DNA of 64,000 bases from positions 1 through 64,000 of the forward strand of contig SCRN01000020.1 in assembly GCA_004322045.1 (NCBI GenBank). Reading direction: 5' to 3'. The DNA is from Paraburkholderia sp. (GTDB lineage: Bacteria; Pseudomonadota; Gammaproteobacteria; Burkholderiales; Burkholderiaceae). The translations under genes and the position numbers were made by a program. Below the pieces are notes generated by a model. That model did not search any database. It had not been told where the DNA came from and saw nothing but the letters and a program-made list of their open reading frames with translations. Positions 7,855 to 16,415 of the stretch are shown here, piece after piece. Within the stretch, counting starts at the first letter, position 1, and each line of letters opens with the position of its first letter.

Positions 7855-8855
7855 CACGCACGGCAGCGATTCTGCTCTCGCTCGGGGCGGCGGTTTTCGT
7901 GGCGCTACTTGCACGGCAAGGCGCGGGCGCCGTTGCCGCCACGTTCGCCTCGGCGGGCTGGGGGCTGCTCGCCGTTGCGGCGTTTCATGCGTTCCCGCTC
8001 GTCGTCGACGCCGCGGCGCTCGCCGTGTTGCTCGCGCGCCCAGCCTCGTTCGTCGACGCGCTGCGCGCGCGCTGGGCCGGGGAATCGGTCAATAGCTTGT
8101 TGCCGGCGGGTCAGATCGGCGGCCCAGTGCTCATGGCGCGGCATTTGGCGCAGCGCGGCGTGCCGATGCATGAAGCGGCGGCGGCCGTCACCGTATCGAC
8201 GACCCTGCAGTCGGTCGCGCAAATCGCTTTTGCGCTGATCGGCTTGACGGCGTTCGCCGCTTTTTCGGCCACGCAAAATACCCACGCGGCGCACGTGCTG
8301 CACGTTGCGGCACTCGGTGCAACGGGCGTGCTGGCGGCCGCGATCGCGGCGTTTTACTACGCGCAGCAACGCGGCTTGTTTGGCCGCTTCTCACGCTTGA
8401 TCGGCAAAGCGCTCGGGGCGCGCAGAGCTCTGCGCGCGACCACGCGCGCCGATGCGATCGACGACGCCGTGCGCAAACTCTATCGCGCGCACTGGCGCGT
8501 CGCGGCATCGTTCGCCCTAAGCTTTGCGGGATGGGTCGTCGGCATCGGCGAAGTATGGCTCGCGCTTGCCTTCATCGGACACCCGGTCAGTTGGCTCGAT
8601 GCGCTGCTGCTCGAAAGCGTGGGCCAGGCGATACGCGGCGCGGCTTTCGCGATTCCCGGCTCGCTCGGCGCTCAGGAAGGCGGCTACCTGCTGCTCGCCC
8701 CGCTCGTCGGGCTCACGCCCGACGCGGCGCTGGCGTTGTCGCTCGCCAAGCGCGCGAGAGAGCTTGCGCTCGGCTTGCCGGGCATGGTCTATTTGCATTG
8801 GAGTGAACGGGATTGGCAGCGCCGGCGTGCGCCGCGCGTGCCGCTTACCGATTGA
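7851..8855 (+). CDS. Lysylphosphatidylglycerol synthase TM-like / HpnL-type membrane protein
   Basis: 334 aa, about eight predicted membrane helices, with the UPF0104/LPG-synthase transmembrane fold: ESVNSLLPAGQIGGPVLMARHL near residues 75-100 and AIPGSLGAQEGGYLLLAPLVGL near 265-290 are its conserved loops. There is no soluble synthase domain. Relatives flip lipids in MprF, and HpnL is linked to hopanoid transport. In this operon it could move the phosphonolipid or its precursor across the inner membrane (inference). It starts at ATG 7851, overlapping the oxygenase stop. A 51-bp gap with a GGAG-like site follows before the next gene. Confidence 0.75.
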   Translation: MTRTAAILLSLGAAVFVALLARQGAGAVAATFASAGWGLLAVAAFHAFPLVVDAAALAVLLARPASFVDALRARWAGESVNSLLPAGQIGGPVLMARHLAQRGVPMHEAAAAVTVSTTLQSVAQIAFALIGLTAFAAFSATQNTHAAHVLHVAALGATGVLAAAIAAFYYAQQRGLFGRFSRLIGKALGARRALRATTRADAIDDAVRKLYRAHWRVAASFALSFAGWVVGIGEVWLALAFIGHPVSWLDALLLESVGQAIRGAAFAIPGSLGAQEGGYLLLAPLVGLTPDAALALSLAKRARELALGLPGMVYLHWSERDWQRRRAPRVPLTD

Positions 8856-8906
8856 CGCGAGCCGGCCGCCGCGTCTTTCGGGTTCTTGCCAGGAGAATAA
8901 ACAAAC

Positions 8907-9671
8907 ATGCGAGCGATCATTCTCGCCGCGGGCCTCGGCCTGCGCCTGCAGCAACCGCCCGAACAGCAATTTCCCAAGTGCTTGTTGCGCTTTCAAGGCG
9001 TGACACTGCTCGAACGCCACTTGCGTGCGTTGCGCGCGGCCGGCGTCGACCAAGTCGAGCTCGCGCTCGGGTTCCAGCCCCAAAGCATCGAAGCGGAGCT
9101 CGATCGCATCGAGTGGCGGCCACGGCCGCGGATCGTGATCAACCCGCACTACGATCTGGGCAGCGTTTTGACGGTGCATACGATGGCCGAGGCGCTCACG
9201 CGCGGCGGCGACGTGTTGCTGATGGATGCCGACGTGTTGTACGACGAAACCATTTTGCGCGCGCTCGTGGCAGGCTCGAGCGTCGATCGGCTATTGATCG
9301 ATCGCGACTTCGAAGCCGGCGACGAGCCCGTCAAATTGTGCTTGCTGGACGGCGCGCCGGTCGAACTGCGCAAGCAGCTCGCGGTCGGCTTGCGGTACGA
9401 CACGATCGGCGAATCGGTCGGCTTCTTTCGCTTTCGGGAAAGCACCGCACGCCGCCTTGCCGACATCGTTGCCGGCTATGTCGCGAGCGGCCGCACCAAC
9501 CTGCCGCACGAAGAGGCCGTGCGCGACCTGTTGTTGGAGGGGGGACGCCCCTATGACGTCGCCGACGTCACCGGAGTGCCGTGGATCGAGATCGATTTCC
9601 CGGACGACGTCGCCCGCGCCGAGCGCGAAGTGCTGCCGCGTCTCGCGCAACCGGCGGGAGCCGAACGATGA
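8907..9671 (+). CDS. Nucleotidyltransferase, candidate CTP:phosphonate cytidylyltransferase
   Basis: 254 aa with the sugar-nucleotide transferase fold. The N-terminus [14 protein letters not shown] is the glycine-rich NTP loop, [10 protein letters not shown] carries the conserved Pro-Lys, and [11 protein letters not shown] is the metal-binding DxD-like strand end. Relatives include phosphocholine cytidylyltransferase (LicC) and PntC, which activates AEP as CMP-AEP. In this operon AEP is the obvious acceptor, which would supply the CDP-alcohol phosphatidyltransferase. The protein is well preserved in all the catalytic parts visible. A good Shine-Dalgarno (AGGAG) lies 12 bp before the ATG. It overlaps aepX by 4 bp. 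Confidence 0.78.
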   Translation: MRAIILAAGLGLRLQQPPEQQFPKCLLRFQGVTLLERHLRALRAAGVDQVELALGFQPQSIEAELDRIEWRPRPRIVINPHYDLGSVLTVHTMAEALTRGGDVLLMDADVLYDETILRALVAGSSVDRLLIDRDFEAGDEPVKLCLLDGAPVELRKQLAVGLRYDTIGESVGFFRFRESTARRLADIVAGYVASGRTNLPHEEAVRDLLLEGGRPYDVADVTGVPWIEIDFPDDVARAEREVLPRLAQPAGAER

Positions 9672-11368
9672 ACGCGCGCGAGCCGGCTATCGCCACCCGT
9701 TCGCGCTTCGAACGATTGCGCGAGATGCTCGTCAGCGACGAGCTCGAATTCTTGATGGAGGCCCATAACGGTCTATCCGCACGCATCGTGCGCGAGGCCG
9801 GCTTCAAAGGCATATGGGCATCCGGGCTCGCGATTTCCGCGCAGTTCGGCGTGCGCGACAACAACGAGGCCAGCTGGACCCAGGTGGTCGACACGCTCGA
9901 GTTCATGGCCGACGCGAGCGACCTGCCGATCCTGCTCGACGGCGACACGGGCTACGGCAACTTCAACAACGTTCGGCGCCTCGTGCGCAAGCTCGAGCAG
10001 CGCGGCGTCGCCGGCGTGTGCATCGAAGATAAGCAATTCCCGAAAACGAACAGCTTCATTGGCGGCGAACGTCAGCCGCTTGCCGATATCGACGAGTTCT
10101 GCGGCAAGATCAAAGCCGGCAAAGATTCGCAGTCCGAAGCGAATTTTTCGCTCGTGGCGCGCGTGGAAGCGCTCATCGCCGGTTGGGGGCTGCAAGAAGC
10201 GCTTGCGCGCGCGGAAGCTTATCGGCTCGCCGGCGCGGACGCGATCTTGATCCACAGCAAGCTGTCGCGTCCCGATGAGATCCTCGCGTTCGCTCGCGAA
10301 TGGGCAGGCCGCGCCCCACTCGTCATCGTGCCGACGAAGTACTACAGCACGCCCACCGAAGTGTTTCGACAAGCCGGGATCAGCACGGTCATTTGGGCCA
10401 ATCATCTCGTTCGTGCCGCAGCGTCGTCCATGCAAGCGGTCGCGAAGGAGATTCACCGCAGCGAGACGCTCGTCAACGTCGAAGAACGAATCGCCAGCGT
10501 AGAGGAAATCTTCCGGCTGCAAAACGCAGACGAATATGCGGCGGCCGAACGCGTCTATCTGGCCGCCTCGCGCAAGCCGGGCGCCGCGATCGTCCTGGCG
10601 GCGAGCCGAGGGCGCGGGCTCGAAGCCGTCACCGCCGAACGCCCGAAGGTGATGCTGCCCGTTGCGGGCAAGCCGCTGCTGCGCTGGCTCGTCGATGCAT
10701 TCAAGAAACACGCGATCAACGACATTACCGTCGTGGGCGGGTACCGCGCCGATGCGATCGATACGGCGGGCATCAAGCTCGTTCTCAACGAACGCTATGC
10801 ACAGACGGGCGAGCTCGCCTCGCTAGCGTGCGCCGTCGACGCCGGGGACCTCACCACCGACACGATAATCTCATACGGCGACCTGCTCTTTCGCCGCTAT
10901 ATCCTGCGCGACCTCGTCGAAAACGATGCGCCGTTCACGGTTGTCGTCGACTCTTCGCACACCCAGGCATCGAATCGCACCGCGCACGATTTTGCCTATT
11001 GCTCGGCGCCGGACGAGCGCGCACTGTTCGGCCGCAAAACGCTGCTGCAGCGAATTCGCAGCGGCAAAGCGGATAGCACGCCGCCCGACGGCAGATGGAT
11101 AGGATTGCTAAGCGTTCGCGGGAAAGGCATCGAACGCCTGCGATCGATGCTTGCGGAACTGAGGTCGCAGCCGGACTTCGATGCTCTCGACGTACCGACG
11201 CTCATCAACGCCCTCATCGACGCCGGCGAGCAGATCGAGGTGCAATACGTTCATGGGCATTGGTGCGGCGTGAACGACCTGGAAGACTTCAGGCGCGCGG
11301 GCGATTTCGCGCATGCTCAAACGCCGTTTGCGCTTGGGCGCGGCAACAGTCAGGGGGAAGCGCAATGA
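9668..11368 (+). CDS. aepX: Phosphoenolpyruvate mutase fused to a nucleotidyltransferase domain
   Basis: 566 aa. Residues 1 to about 300 are PEP phosphomutase, which rearranges phosphoenolpyruvate to phosphonopyruvate and makes the C-P bond. The diagnostic loop [10 protein letters not shown] is at residues 120-129, and [10 protein letters not shown] carries the Mg-binding Asp pair. Residues from about 306 to 550 form a second nucleotidyltransferase domain ([23 protein letters not shown], a C-terminal GVNDLEDF). Its NTP loop reads LAASRGRGL rather than LAAG-x-G-x-RL. Fusions of PepM or AEP transaminase with PntC-like domains are known. ATG 9668 overlaps the upstream stop. Cytoplasmic; first committed step of the pathway. 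Confidence 0.92.
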   Translation: MNAREPAIATRSRFERLREMLVSDELEFLMEAHNGLSARIVREAGFKGIWASGLAISAQFGVRDNNEASWTQVVDTLEFMADASDLPILLDGDTGYGNFNNVRRLVRKLEQRGVAGVCIEDKQFPKTNSFIGGERQPLADIDEFCGKIKAGKDSQSEANFSLVARVEALIAGWGLQEALARAEAYRLAGADAILIHSKLSRPDEILAFAREWAGRAPLVIVPTKYYSTPTEVFRQAGISTVIWANHLVRAAASSMQAVAKEIHRSETLVNVEERIASVEEIFRLQNADEYAAAERVYLAASRKPGAAIVLAASRGRGLEAVTAERPKVMLPVAGKPLLRWLVDAFKKHAINDITVVGGYRADAIDTAGIKLVLNERYAQTGELASLACAVDAGDLTTDTIISYGDLLFRRYILRDLVENDAPFTVVVDSSHTQASNRTAHDFAYCSAPDERALFGRKTLLQRIRSGKADSTPPDGRWIGLLSVRGKGIERLRSMLAELRSQPDFDALDVPTLINALIDAGEQIEVQYVHGHWCGVNDLEDFRRAGDFAHAQTPFALGRGNSQGEAQ

Positions 11369-12537
11369 TCGAAGCCGCACAATTCGTCGAGGCGGCGCGG
11401 CGCCGCGGCTTCTCGTGGTACGCAGGCGTGCCCTGCTCATTTCTCACGCCATTCATCAATTACGTCTTGCAAGACCCCTCGCTGCACTACATCAGCGCCG
11501 CGAACGAAGGCGATGCGGTCGCGCTGATCGCAGGCGTTGCGCTCGGCGCGCGCGCGGGCGAGCGCGGCGTCACGATGATGCAGAACTCCGGCCTCGGCAA
11601 CGCCGTCAGTCCGCTCACGTCGCTAACGTGGACGTTCCGCCTGCCGCAACTGCTCATCGTGACCTGGCGCGCAGAGCCGGGCGTGGCCGACGAGCCGCAG
11701 CACGCGCTGATGGGGCCGATCACCCCAGCGCTGCTCGAAACCATGGAGATTGCCTGGGAACCATTCCCCACCGACGCCGAAGCGGTTGAGCCCGCCCTCG
11801 AGCGGGCTGTCGCGCATATGGATAAGACCGGCCGCCCCTATGCGCTCGTCATGCGCAAGGGTAGCGTCTCGCCGTTTCCGCTCGCGCAAACGAAAGCGCC
11901 GCGCCGCGCTGCCTGCTTGGCACGCACTGAGTGGCGGGGCGTGCCCGAAGACGGCTTGCCGTCTCGGCGCGAAGCGCTCGAGCGCGTCATCGCGCACACG
12001 CCGGTCAGCACGACGGTGGTGCTTGCCTCCACGGGGTTTTGCGGGCGCGAACTCTATGCGTTGGATGATCGGCCCAATCAGCTCTACATGGTCGGCTCGA
12101 TGGGATGCGTCATGCCGCTGGCGCTAGGCCTTTCGCTCGCACGCCCCGACTTGAGCGTCGTTGCCATCGACGGCGACGGCGCCGCGCTCATGCGGATGGG
12201 CGCCTTCGCCACACTGGGCGCTTACGGGCGCAGCAACTTGGCGCATCTGCTGCTCGACAATGGCGCGCACGAGTCCACCGGCGGGCAGGCCACCGTCTCG
12301 CCTCACGTGTCGTTCGCCGCGATCGCGGCCGCATGCGGCTACGAATCGGCGATCGAAGGCGACGACCTTGCCCTCGTCGATACGCTGCTTGCGCAGCCAC
12401 GCCATGACGGCACGGCTGGGGGGCCTCGTTTCGCACGCTTGACGATTCGGCGAGGCACACCGGACGGGCTGCCTCGCCCCACCACCGCGCCCGCCGACGT
12501 GAAAGCGCGTTTGATGCGCCATATCGGCGCGGCATAA
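11365..12537 (+). CDS. aepY: Phosphonopyruvate decarboxylase
   Basis: 390 aa, thiamine-diphosphate dependent. It decarboxylates phosphonopyruvate to phosphonoacetaldehyde, pulling the unfavourable PEP mutase reaction forward. Evidence is the N-terminal TPP-fold stretch [20 protein letters not shown], the catalytic Glu region [17 protein letters not shown], and the C-terminal ThDP-binding motif [14 protein letters not shown]...[14 protein letters not shown] (GDG at about residues 270-272, Asn about 30 residues later). The family is usually 375-400 aa. ATG 11365 overlaps the aepX stop (ATGA), so the two are translationally coupled, as in other phosphonate clusters. Confidence 0.93.
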   Translation: MIEAAQFVEAARRRGFSWYAGVPCSFLTPFINYVLQDPSLHYISAANEGDAVALIAGVALGARAGERGVTMMQNSGLGNAVSPLTSLTWTFRLPQLLIVTWRAEPGVADEPQHALMGPITPALLETMEIAWEPFPTDAEAVEPALERAVAHMDKTGRPYALVMRKGSVSPFPLAQTKAPRRAACLARTEWRGVPEDGLPSRREALERVIAHTPVSTTVVLASTGFCGRELYALDDRPNQLYMVGSMGCVMPLALGLSLARPDLSVVAIDGDGAALMRMGAFATLGAYGRSNLAHLLLDNGAHESTGGQATVSPHVSFAAIAAACGYESAIEGDDLALVDTLLAQPRHDGTAGGPRFARLTIRRGTPDGLPRPTTAPADVKARLMRHIGAA

Positions 12538-12550
12538 GGATACTCGCTCG

Positions 12551-13624
12551 ATGAAGACGCTCTTGCTCAACCCCGGCCCCGTGACCTTATCCGAGCGCGT
12601 GCGCCAAAGCTTGCTGCAACCGGATCTCTGCCATCGCGAAAGCGATTTCTACGACCTGCAGGACGAGGCGCGCACCCGGTTGCTGGATGCCTATAAGCTC
12701 GATCCGAAAAAATGGGGAGCGACGCTAATGACTGCCTCGGGCACCGGCGCGGTCGAAAGCATGATCGCTTCGCTGGTCCCGGCCGCTGGTCGCTTGCTCG
12801 TCGTACAAAACGGCGTCTACGGCGAGCGCATCGCGGCCATCGCCAAGCAGTACGGGATCGAATATCTCGCGCTTGCGCACGATTGGATGAGCGCCCCCGA
12901 TCTCGCCGCCGTCGCGAGATGCCTCGACACCGAAGGCCCCTTTTCGCACGTGGCCGTCGTCCATCACGAGACGACGACGGGCCGCCTGAACGACTTGCAT
13001 GGGGTCGGCGCGCTATGCGCATTGCACGGCGTGCAGTTGCTCGTCGACGCGGTCAGCAGCTTCGGTGCGGAGACGATCGATTTCGATGACGCGAATATCG
13101 CAGCGGTTGCCGCAACGGCCAATAAATGCTTGCACGGCGTGCCGGGCGCTTCGTTCGTCATCGCCACGCACGGCGCGATCGAGCGCGCCGCGAGCCGCAC
13201 CTATTATCTCGACCTGGGCCGCCTCGCCCGCATGCAAGCGGCACGCAACACGCCGTTCACGCCCTCGATCCACGCCTATTACGCCCTCGTCGAAGCATTG
13301 CGCGAGTTCGAGGACGAAGGCGGTGTGCCCGCAAGGCACGCACGATATGCGGCGCTGGCTGAGCAAGTGCGCAGCGGGCTCGCCGCACGCGGTATTGCAT
13401 CGATCCTGCCGCCCGAGCACTCGTCGGTCGTCCTGCGCGCATATGAGCTGCCACGCGGCGTCGCCTACGAGCCGTTGCACGATGCGCTCAAGGCACACGG
13501 CTTCGTCATTTACGCGGGACAAGGCGATTTGTCGAAGCAGCTGTTTCGAATCTCCACCATGGGCGCACTAACTGCGGCCGACATCGAGCGCTTGTTGCAA
13601 GCGTTCGACGTACTGACGCGCTAG
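12551..13624 (+). CDS. phnW: 2-aminoethylphosphonate--pyruvate transaminase
   Basis: 357 aa, PLP enzyme of fold type I. It interconverts phosphonoacetaldehyde plus L-alanine with AEP plus pyruvate; with aepX and aepY alongside, the synthetic direction is expected. Evidence is the N-terminus LLLNPGPVTLSERVRQ, CHRESDFYDLQ, MTASGTGAVESMI (PLP phosphate loop) and ATANKCLHGVPGASF, with the Schiff-base Lys at residue 192. The length matches PhnW (about 365 aa). It lies 13 bp after aepY and is the last gene of the operon. No phosphonatase (phnX) or C-P lyase gene is nearby, which argues against a catabolic locus. Confidence 0.93.
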   Translation: MKTLLLNPGPVTLSERVRQSLLQPDLCHRESDFYDLQDEARTRLLDAYKLDPKKWGATLMTASGTGAVESMIASLVPAAGRLLVVQNGVYGERIAAIAKQYGIEYLALAHDWMSAPDLAAVARCLDTEGPFSHVAVVHHETTTGRLNDLHGVGALCALHGVQLLVDAVSSFGAETIDFDDANIAAVAATANKCLHGVPGASFVIATHGAIERAASRTYYLDLGRLARMQAARNTPFTPSIHAYYALVEALREFEDEGGVPARHARYAALAEQVRSGLAARGIASILPPEHSSVVLRAYELPRGVAYEPLHDALKAHGFVIYAGQGDLSKQLFRISTMGALTAADIERLLQAFDVLTR

Positions 13625-13660
13625 CGTAGGCTCGCACTCGACGTGCCGCCGGCAGCCCGC

Positions 13661-13722
13661 GGTTATCCGAATTATACCTAGATGGTATAATTATCCATAT
13701 ATTGGTAATTTAGGATAACCCG
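13661..13722 (+). promoter_or_regulatory. Nested inverted repeats and promoter before AAA ATPase gene
   Basis: An AT-rich 60-bp block stands out from the GC-rich surroundings. The outer arms GGTTATCC (13661-13668) and GGATAACC (13713-13720) are perfect inverted repeats. Inside are ATTATACC (13671-13678) and GGTATAAT (13684-13691), also perfect. GGTATAAT contains a consensus TATAAT -10 box. The right outer arm ends two bases before the ATG. This looks like a tightly repressed promoter or operator; the regulator is unknown. Confidence 0.55.
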
Positions 13723-14850
13723 ATGGAGCTGACTGAACTGTGGCACTTCCCGCGCCCCGATCTTGCGCGCGCCTATCTTGCCACGCTCAATGCGGGCCTC
13801 ATTACATCCACGACGATATTCGCACCGCGCCGCACCGGCAAGACCGCGTTCCTATTGCGGGACCTGAAGCCGTACGCCGAGACCGAGGGTTTCACGGTGG
13901 TCTATGCGGACCTCTGGCAAACGCGGCAAACGCCAGGCGCCGCTTTGGTTCGAGCCCTCGAAGAGGCCCTCGAGCCGCACTCCCTGCTCGAGAAGGTCAT
14001 CGCACGGCTTCAAACGCCGGTCAAGGCCCTGAAGGGTAAAGCCGAATTTGCCGGCGCCAAGCTCGAAGGGCATATCGAACTCGAAGACGATCAAAAGCAC
14101 AAGATCACCGATACCGCCCTGCTCATCGACGCCCTCGTGGCCGAACTCGCGAAACGCAGGCCTGTGCTGTTCCTCGTCGACGAAGCGCAGGCGCTAGGCC
14201 GCAGCAAGGAAGGCGAGGAGATGGCTCGCGCGCTGCGCACCACGTTGACCAAACATCAGCGCAAGCTTCGCATGCTCTTCACCGGGTCTTCGCGCACCAA
14301 GCTCGGCCATGTCTTCACGAATGCCAACGCACCGCTTTATTCTGCGGCCAGCACGGTGCAGGACTTCCCATTGCTTGGCGACGAGTTCGTCGATTACATC
14401 GCGCGCCGCGTCAAGGAATCGACCAAGCGCAAGCTGGATACCGCCGCCGCGCGCGAAGCGTTCGCGCTCTTCGGGCGGCGGCCCGAGCCCCTGATGGAAA
14501 CCGTGCTCGCTCTCATGATGAGTCCCGCGCTGGCCTTTCCCGAGGCGATCGCGATGCAACAGGAAAAGCTCGCACGCGGGGAGAACCACGAGGGAACGTG
14601 GAATTCGCTGGACGCCACCGAGCGCGTCCTGGTGCGGATGTTTGCAGACGACCCTTCGATGAAGCCCTTCGCCAAAGCGACGCTCGTGCGGATTCGCAAG
14701 CGCGTGGGCATCGAAGATCTGCAGCCCACCCATGTCCAAAAGGCACTTGGCCGCCTCGCGGAAAAGACGGTGGTGGCCAAGAGCCCGCGAGAGGTCTATG
14801 AATTCGAGAACGATAGCTTCGCGGACTGGGTCCGCAATATCGTGGACTGA
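13723..14850 (+). CDS. AAA-family ATP-binding protein with C-terminal winged-helix-like part
   Basis: 375 aa. Walker A is APRRTGKTAF (about residues 34-43) and Walker B is PVLFLVDEAQAL (from residue 147). An Arg-rich sensor region follows (LFTGSSRTKLGHVF), similar to the ORC/archaeal ATPase group and to TniB/MobA-like helper ATPases. The last 80 residues contain short helices (LQPTHVQKALGRLAEKTVVAKSPREVYEFEND) that look like a winged-helix domain. The function is unknown. It is a single gene between the phosphonate and dihydroxyacetone clusters with its own AT-rich operator-like promoter, which suggests an independently acquired module. The weak Shine-Dalgarno (TAGGAT) overlaps the operator. 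Confidence 0.75.
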   Translation: MELTELWHFPRPDLARAYLATLNAGLITSTTIFAPRRTGKTAFLLRDLKPYAETEGFTVVYADLWQTRQTPGAALVRALEEALEPHSLLEKVIARLQTPVKALKGKAEFAGAKLEGHIELEDDQKHKITDTALLIDALVAELAKRRPVLFLVDEAQALGRSKEGEEMARALRTTLTKHQRKLRMLFTGSSRTKLGHVFTNANAPLYSAASTVQDFPLLGDEFVDYIARRVKESTKRKLDTAAAREAFALFGRRPEPLMETVLALMMSPALAFPEAIAMQQEKLARGENHEGTWNSLDATERVLVRMFADDPSMKPFAKATLVRIRKRVGIEDLQPTHVQKALGRLAEKTVVAKSPREVYEFENDSFADWVRNIVD

Positions 14851-14857
14851 ATAAATT

Positions 14858-15030
14858 ACTCAACAACAATTCGTTTTCATTAAACAAGTACAACGACCAC
14901 ACGCTCGGCACCCCTCCTTCGCCAAAGCCGTTCCTCTGCGCACATTCCAAGGGTTTTCCATAGTTCAAGTCGGCAGCAGCGCTGCTAGACTTCGCCTCAA
15001 GTTTAGTAACTCAACAATCAACTAAACAAT
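14858..15030 (+). promoter_or_regulatory. Repeated operator-like elements before the dihydroxyacetone kinase cluster
   Basis: The 9-mer ACTCAACAA occurs at 14858-14866 and 15009-15017. The second copy lies inside a perfect inverted repeat with arms GTTTAGT (15001-15007) and ACTAAAC (15021-15027). TAAACAA also occurs next to both copies. The region is AT-rich and sits upstream of dhaL. The HTH protein encoded later in the cluster is one candidate binder (inference). Confidence 0.4.
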
Positions 15031-15087
15031 CGTGAGCGCATCGGCATGTGCCGCTCCGATTGCGAACGGCCGAACATGGAGGTGGCA

Positions 15088-15690
15088 ATGACGCCTGACA
15101 CCCTGGAAGGACTGCTACGCGCCATCGCACGAACGATCGTCGAACACGCCGATGAACTGACGGCGCTCGATCAGGCGATCGGCGACGGCGATCACGGCCT
15201 CAACATGAAACGGGGCTTCGAACACGTGGCCGGCCAAGCGGCCGCACTTTCGCAGCGGCCGTTGGCCGAAGCCGTGACCGAAGCGGGCAAAACGCTGGTC
15301 ATGACTGTCGGCGGCGCGTCGGGCCCGCTCTATGGCACGTTCTTCATGACTTTCGGCAAGGCCCTGCCCGAACAGCCGGCGTTGCCCGACCTGGCCGAGG
15401 CGTTCGATGCCGCCGTGACTGCCGTCGAACGGCGCGGCAAATCCACGGCAGGCCAAAAGACATTGCTCGACGTGCTCGTGCCCGTGCAGCAGCAACTGCG
15501 CGTCCCCGGCGAGCGACTGCTCGCGCGCATCAAGCAAACCGCGCTTCATGCCGCCGAGGCCACCACGCCGATGCGCGCGATTCGGGGCCGCGCGTCGTTT
15601 CTCGGCGAACGATCGATCGGCCACATGGACCCGGGCGCGCGTTCTTGCGCGCTCGTCATTGCAACGTTGTGTGATTTTCTCGAGGGTTGA
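15088..15690 (+). CDS. dhaL: Dihydroxyacetone kinase ADP-binding subunit
   Basis: 200 aa. DhaL holds ADP, which is rephosphorylated by DhaM, and passes phosphate to dihydroxyacetone bound on DhaK. The Mg/ADP-binding motif DQAIGDGDHGLNM is clear near residues 31-43, and TVGGASGPLYGTFF is the second family loop. ATG 15088 is chosen over an in-frame ATG at 15046 because GGAGG precedes it at the right distance (15078-15082) and it starts where the family starts. It is the first gene of a cluster dhaL-dhaM-HPr-EI-HTH-dhaK-glpF, in which dhaK is separated from dhaL, unlike the E. coli order. Confidence 0.92.
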   Translation: MTPDTLEGLLRAIARTIVEHADELTALDQAIGDGDHGLNMKRGFEHVAGQAAALSQRPLAEAVTEAGKTLVMTVGGASGPLYGTFFMTFGKALPEQPALPDLAEAFDAAVTAVERRGKSTAGQKTLLDVLVPVQQQLRVPGERLLARIKQTALHAAEATTPMRAIRGRASFLGERSIGHMDPGARSCALVIATLCDFLEG

Positions 15691-15693
15691 ACC

Positions 15694-16083
15694 GTGTCGA
15701 ATGTCGGAATCGTCATCGTCTCTCACTCCGCCAAAGTCGCCGAAGGCGCGGCGGACATGGTGCGGCAAATGGTCGGCGATAGCGTGCCGCTCGCCTATAC
15801 CGGCGGCAACGCTGACGGCGGCCTCGGCACCGATGTCGGCGCCATCGCCGACGCCATCGAGCGCGCATGGTCGGACGCGGGCGTCGTCGTGCTCGTCGAT
15901 CTCGGCGGCGCGGAAACGAACAGCGAGATGGCCATCGAAATGCTCGACGACGCGCGGCGCGACAAGGTGTTGCTGAGCGATGCGCCGCTCGTCGAAGGCG
16001 CGGTGATTGCCGCGGCCGAAGCATCGGGCGGCGCCAGCGCGCTGCAAGTGAAAAGCATGGCTGAAGAACTCCAGTCGCATTGA
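15694..16083 (+). CDS. dhaM: PTS-dependent dihydroxyacetone kinase phosphotransferase subunit (EIIA-Man type)
   Basis: 129 aa, single EIIA(Man)-like domain. It accepts phosphate from HPr on His11 (VGIVIVSHSAKVAEG) and donates it to DhaL-ADP. The GTDVGAIADAI and VLVDLGGAETNSEMA stretches are typical. E. coli DhaM carries fused HPr and EI-like domains; here these functions are on two separate downstream genes. The start is GTG at 15694, 3 bp after dhaL; the nearby ATG at 15701 is out of frame. Cytoplasmic. Confidence 0.9.
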   Translation: MSNVGIVIVSHSAKVAEGAADMVRQMVGDSVPLAYTGGNADGGLGTDVGAIADAIERAWSDAGVVVLVDLGGAETNSEMAIEMLDDARRDKVLLSDAPLVEGAVIAAAEASGGASALQVKSMAEELQSH

Positions 16084-16097
16084 ACGAGGAACGTCAC

Positions 16098-16415
16098 ATG
16101 TCGGATACGGTTGTCGTCGGTCACGCCTGCCTCTCGAACCCCACCGGGTTGCATGCTCGGCCGAGCGTGAAGCTCACGCAACTCGCCAAATCGTTCGTCG
16201 CGCAAGTTGAAATCGCCCTCTCCTTCGACGGCCCGTGGGTCAACGCGAAGAGCCCCGTCAAAGTGATGGGCTTTCAGGCCGAAGCGGGTGTGGTGCTGCA
16301 TTTTCGCGCCACCGGCGAACAAGCGGCGGACGCCGTCGCAGCGATGATCGCGCTCGTCGAGCGCAACTTCGGCGAGGCCGCCCACGCTCACCCGGAGGAC
16401 CAACGAAATGGTTGA
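16098..16415 (+). CDS. HPr-family phosphocarrier protein of the DHA kinase cluster
   Basis: 105 aa. The active-site motif TGLHARPS (His19) is intact and the fold length fits HPr with a short C-terminal tail. The usual Ser46 region reads NAKSPVKVMGF. It presumably carries phosphate from the adjacent Enzyme I to DhaM. ATG 16098 is preferred; it has GAGGA (16086-16090) upstream, while the frame could also open at a TTG overlapping the dhaM stop. The 3' end overlaps the EI gene by 8 bp. It is a dedicated paralogue, separate from any general ptsH. Confidence 0.88.
   Translation: MSDTVVVGHACLSNPTGLHARPSVKLTQLAKSFVAQVEIALSFDGPWVNAKSPVKVMGFQAEAGVVLHFRATGEQAADAVAAMIALVERNFGEAAHAHPEDQRNG

Noticed and set aside
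13661-13722. Repeats before the AAA ATPase as a CRISPR or attachment site
   Set aside because: There are only two nested inverted repeats with no spacer-repeat pattern, no adjacent tRNA or integrase, and an obvious -10 box, so an operator is the simpler reading.
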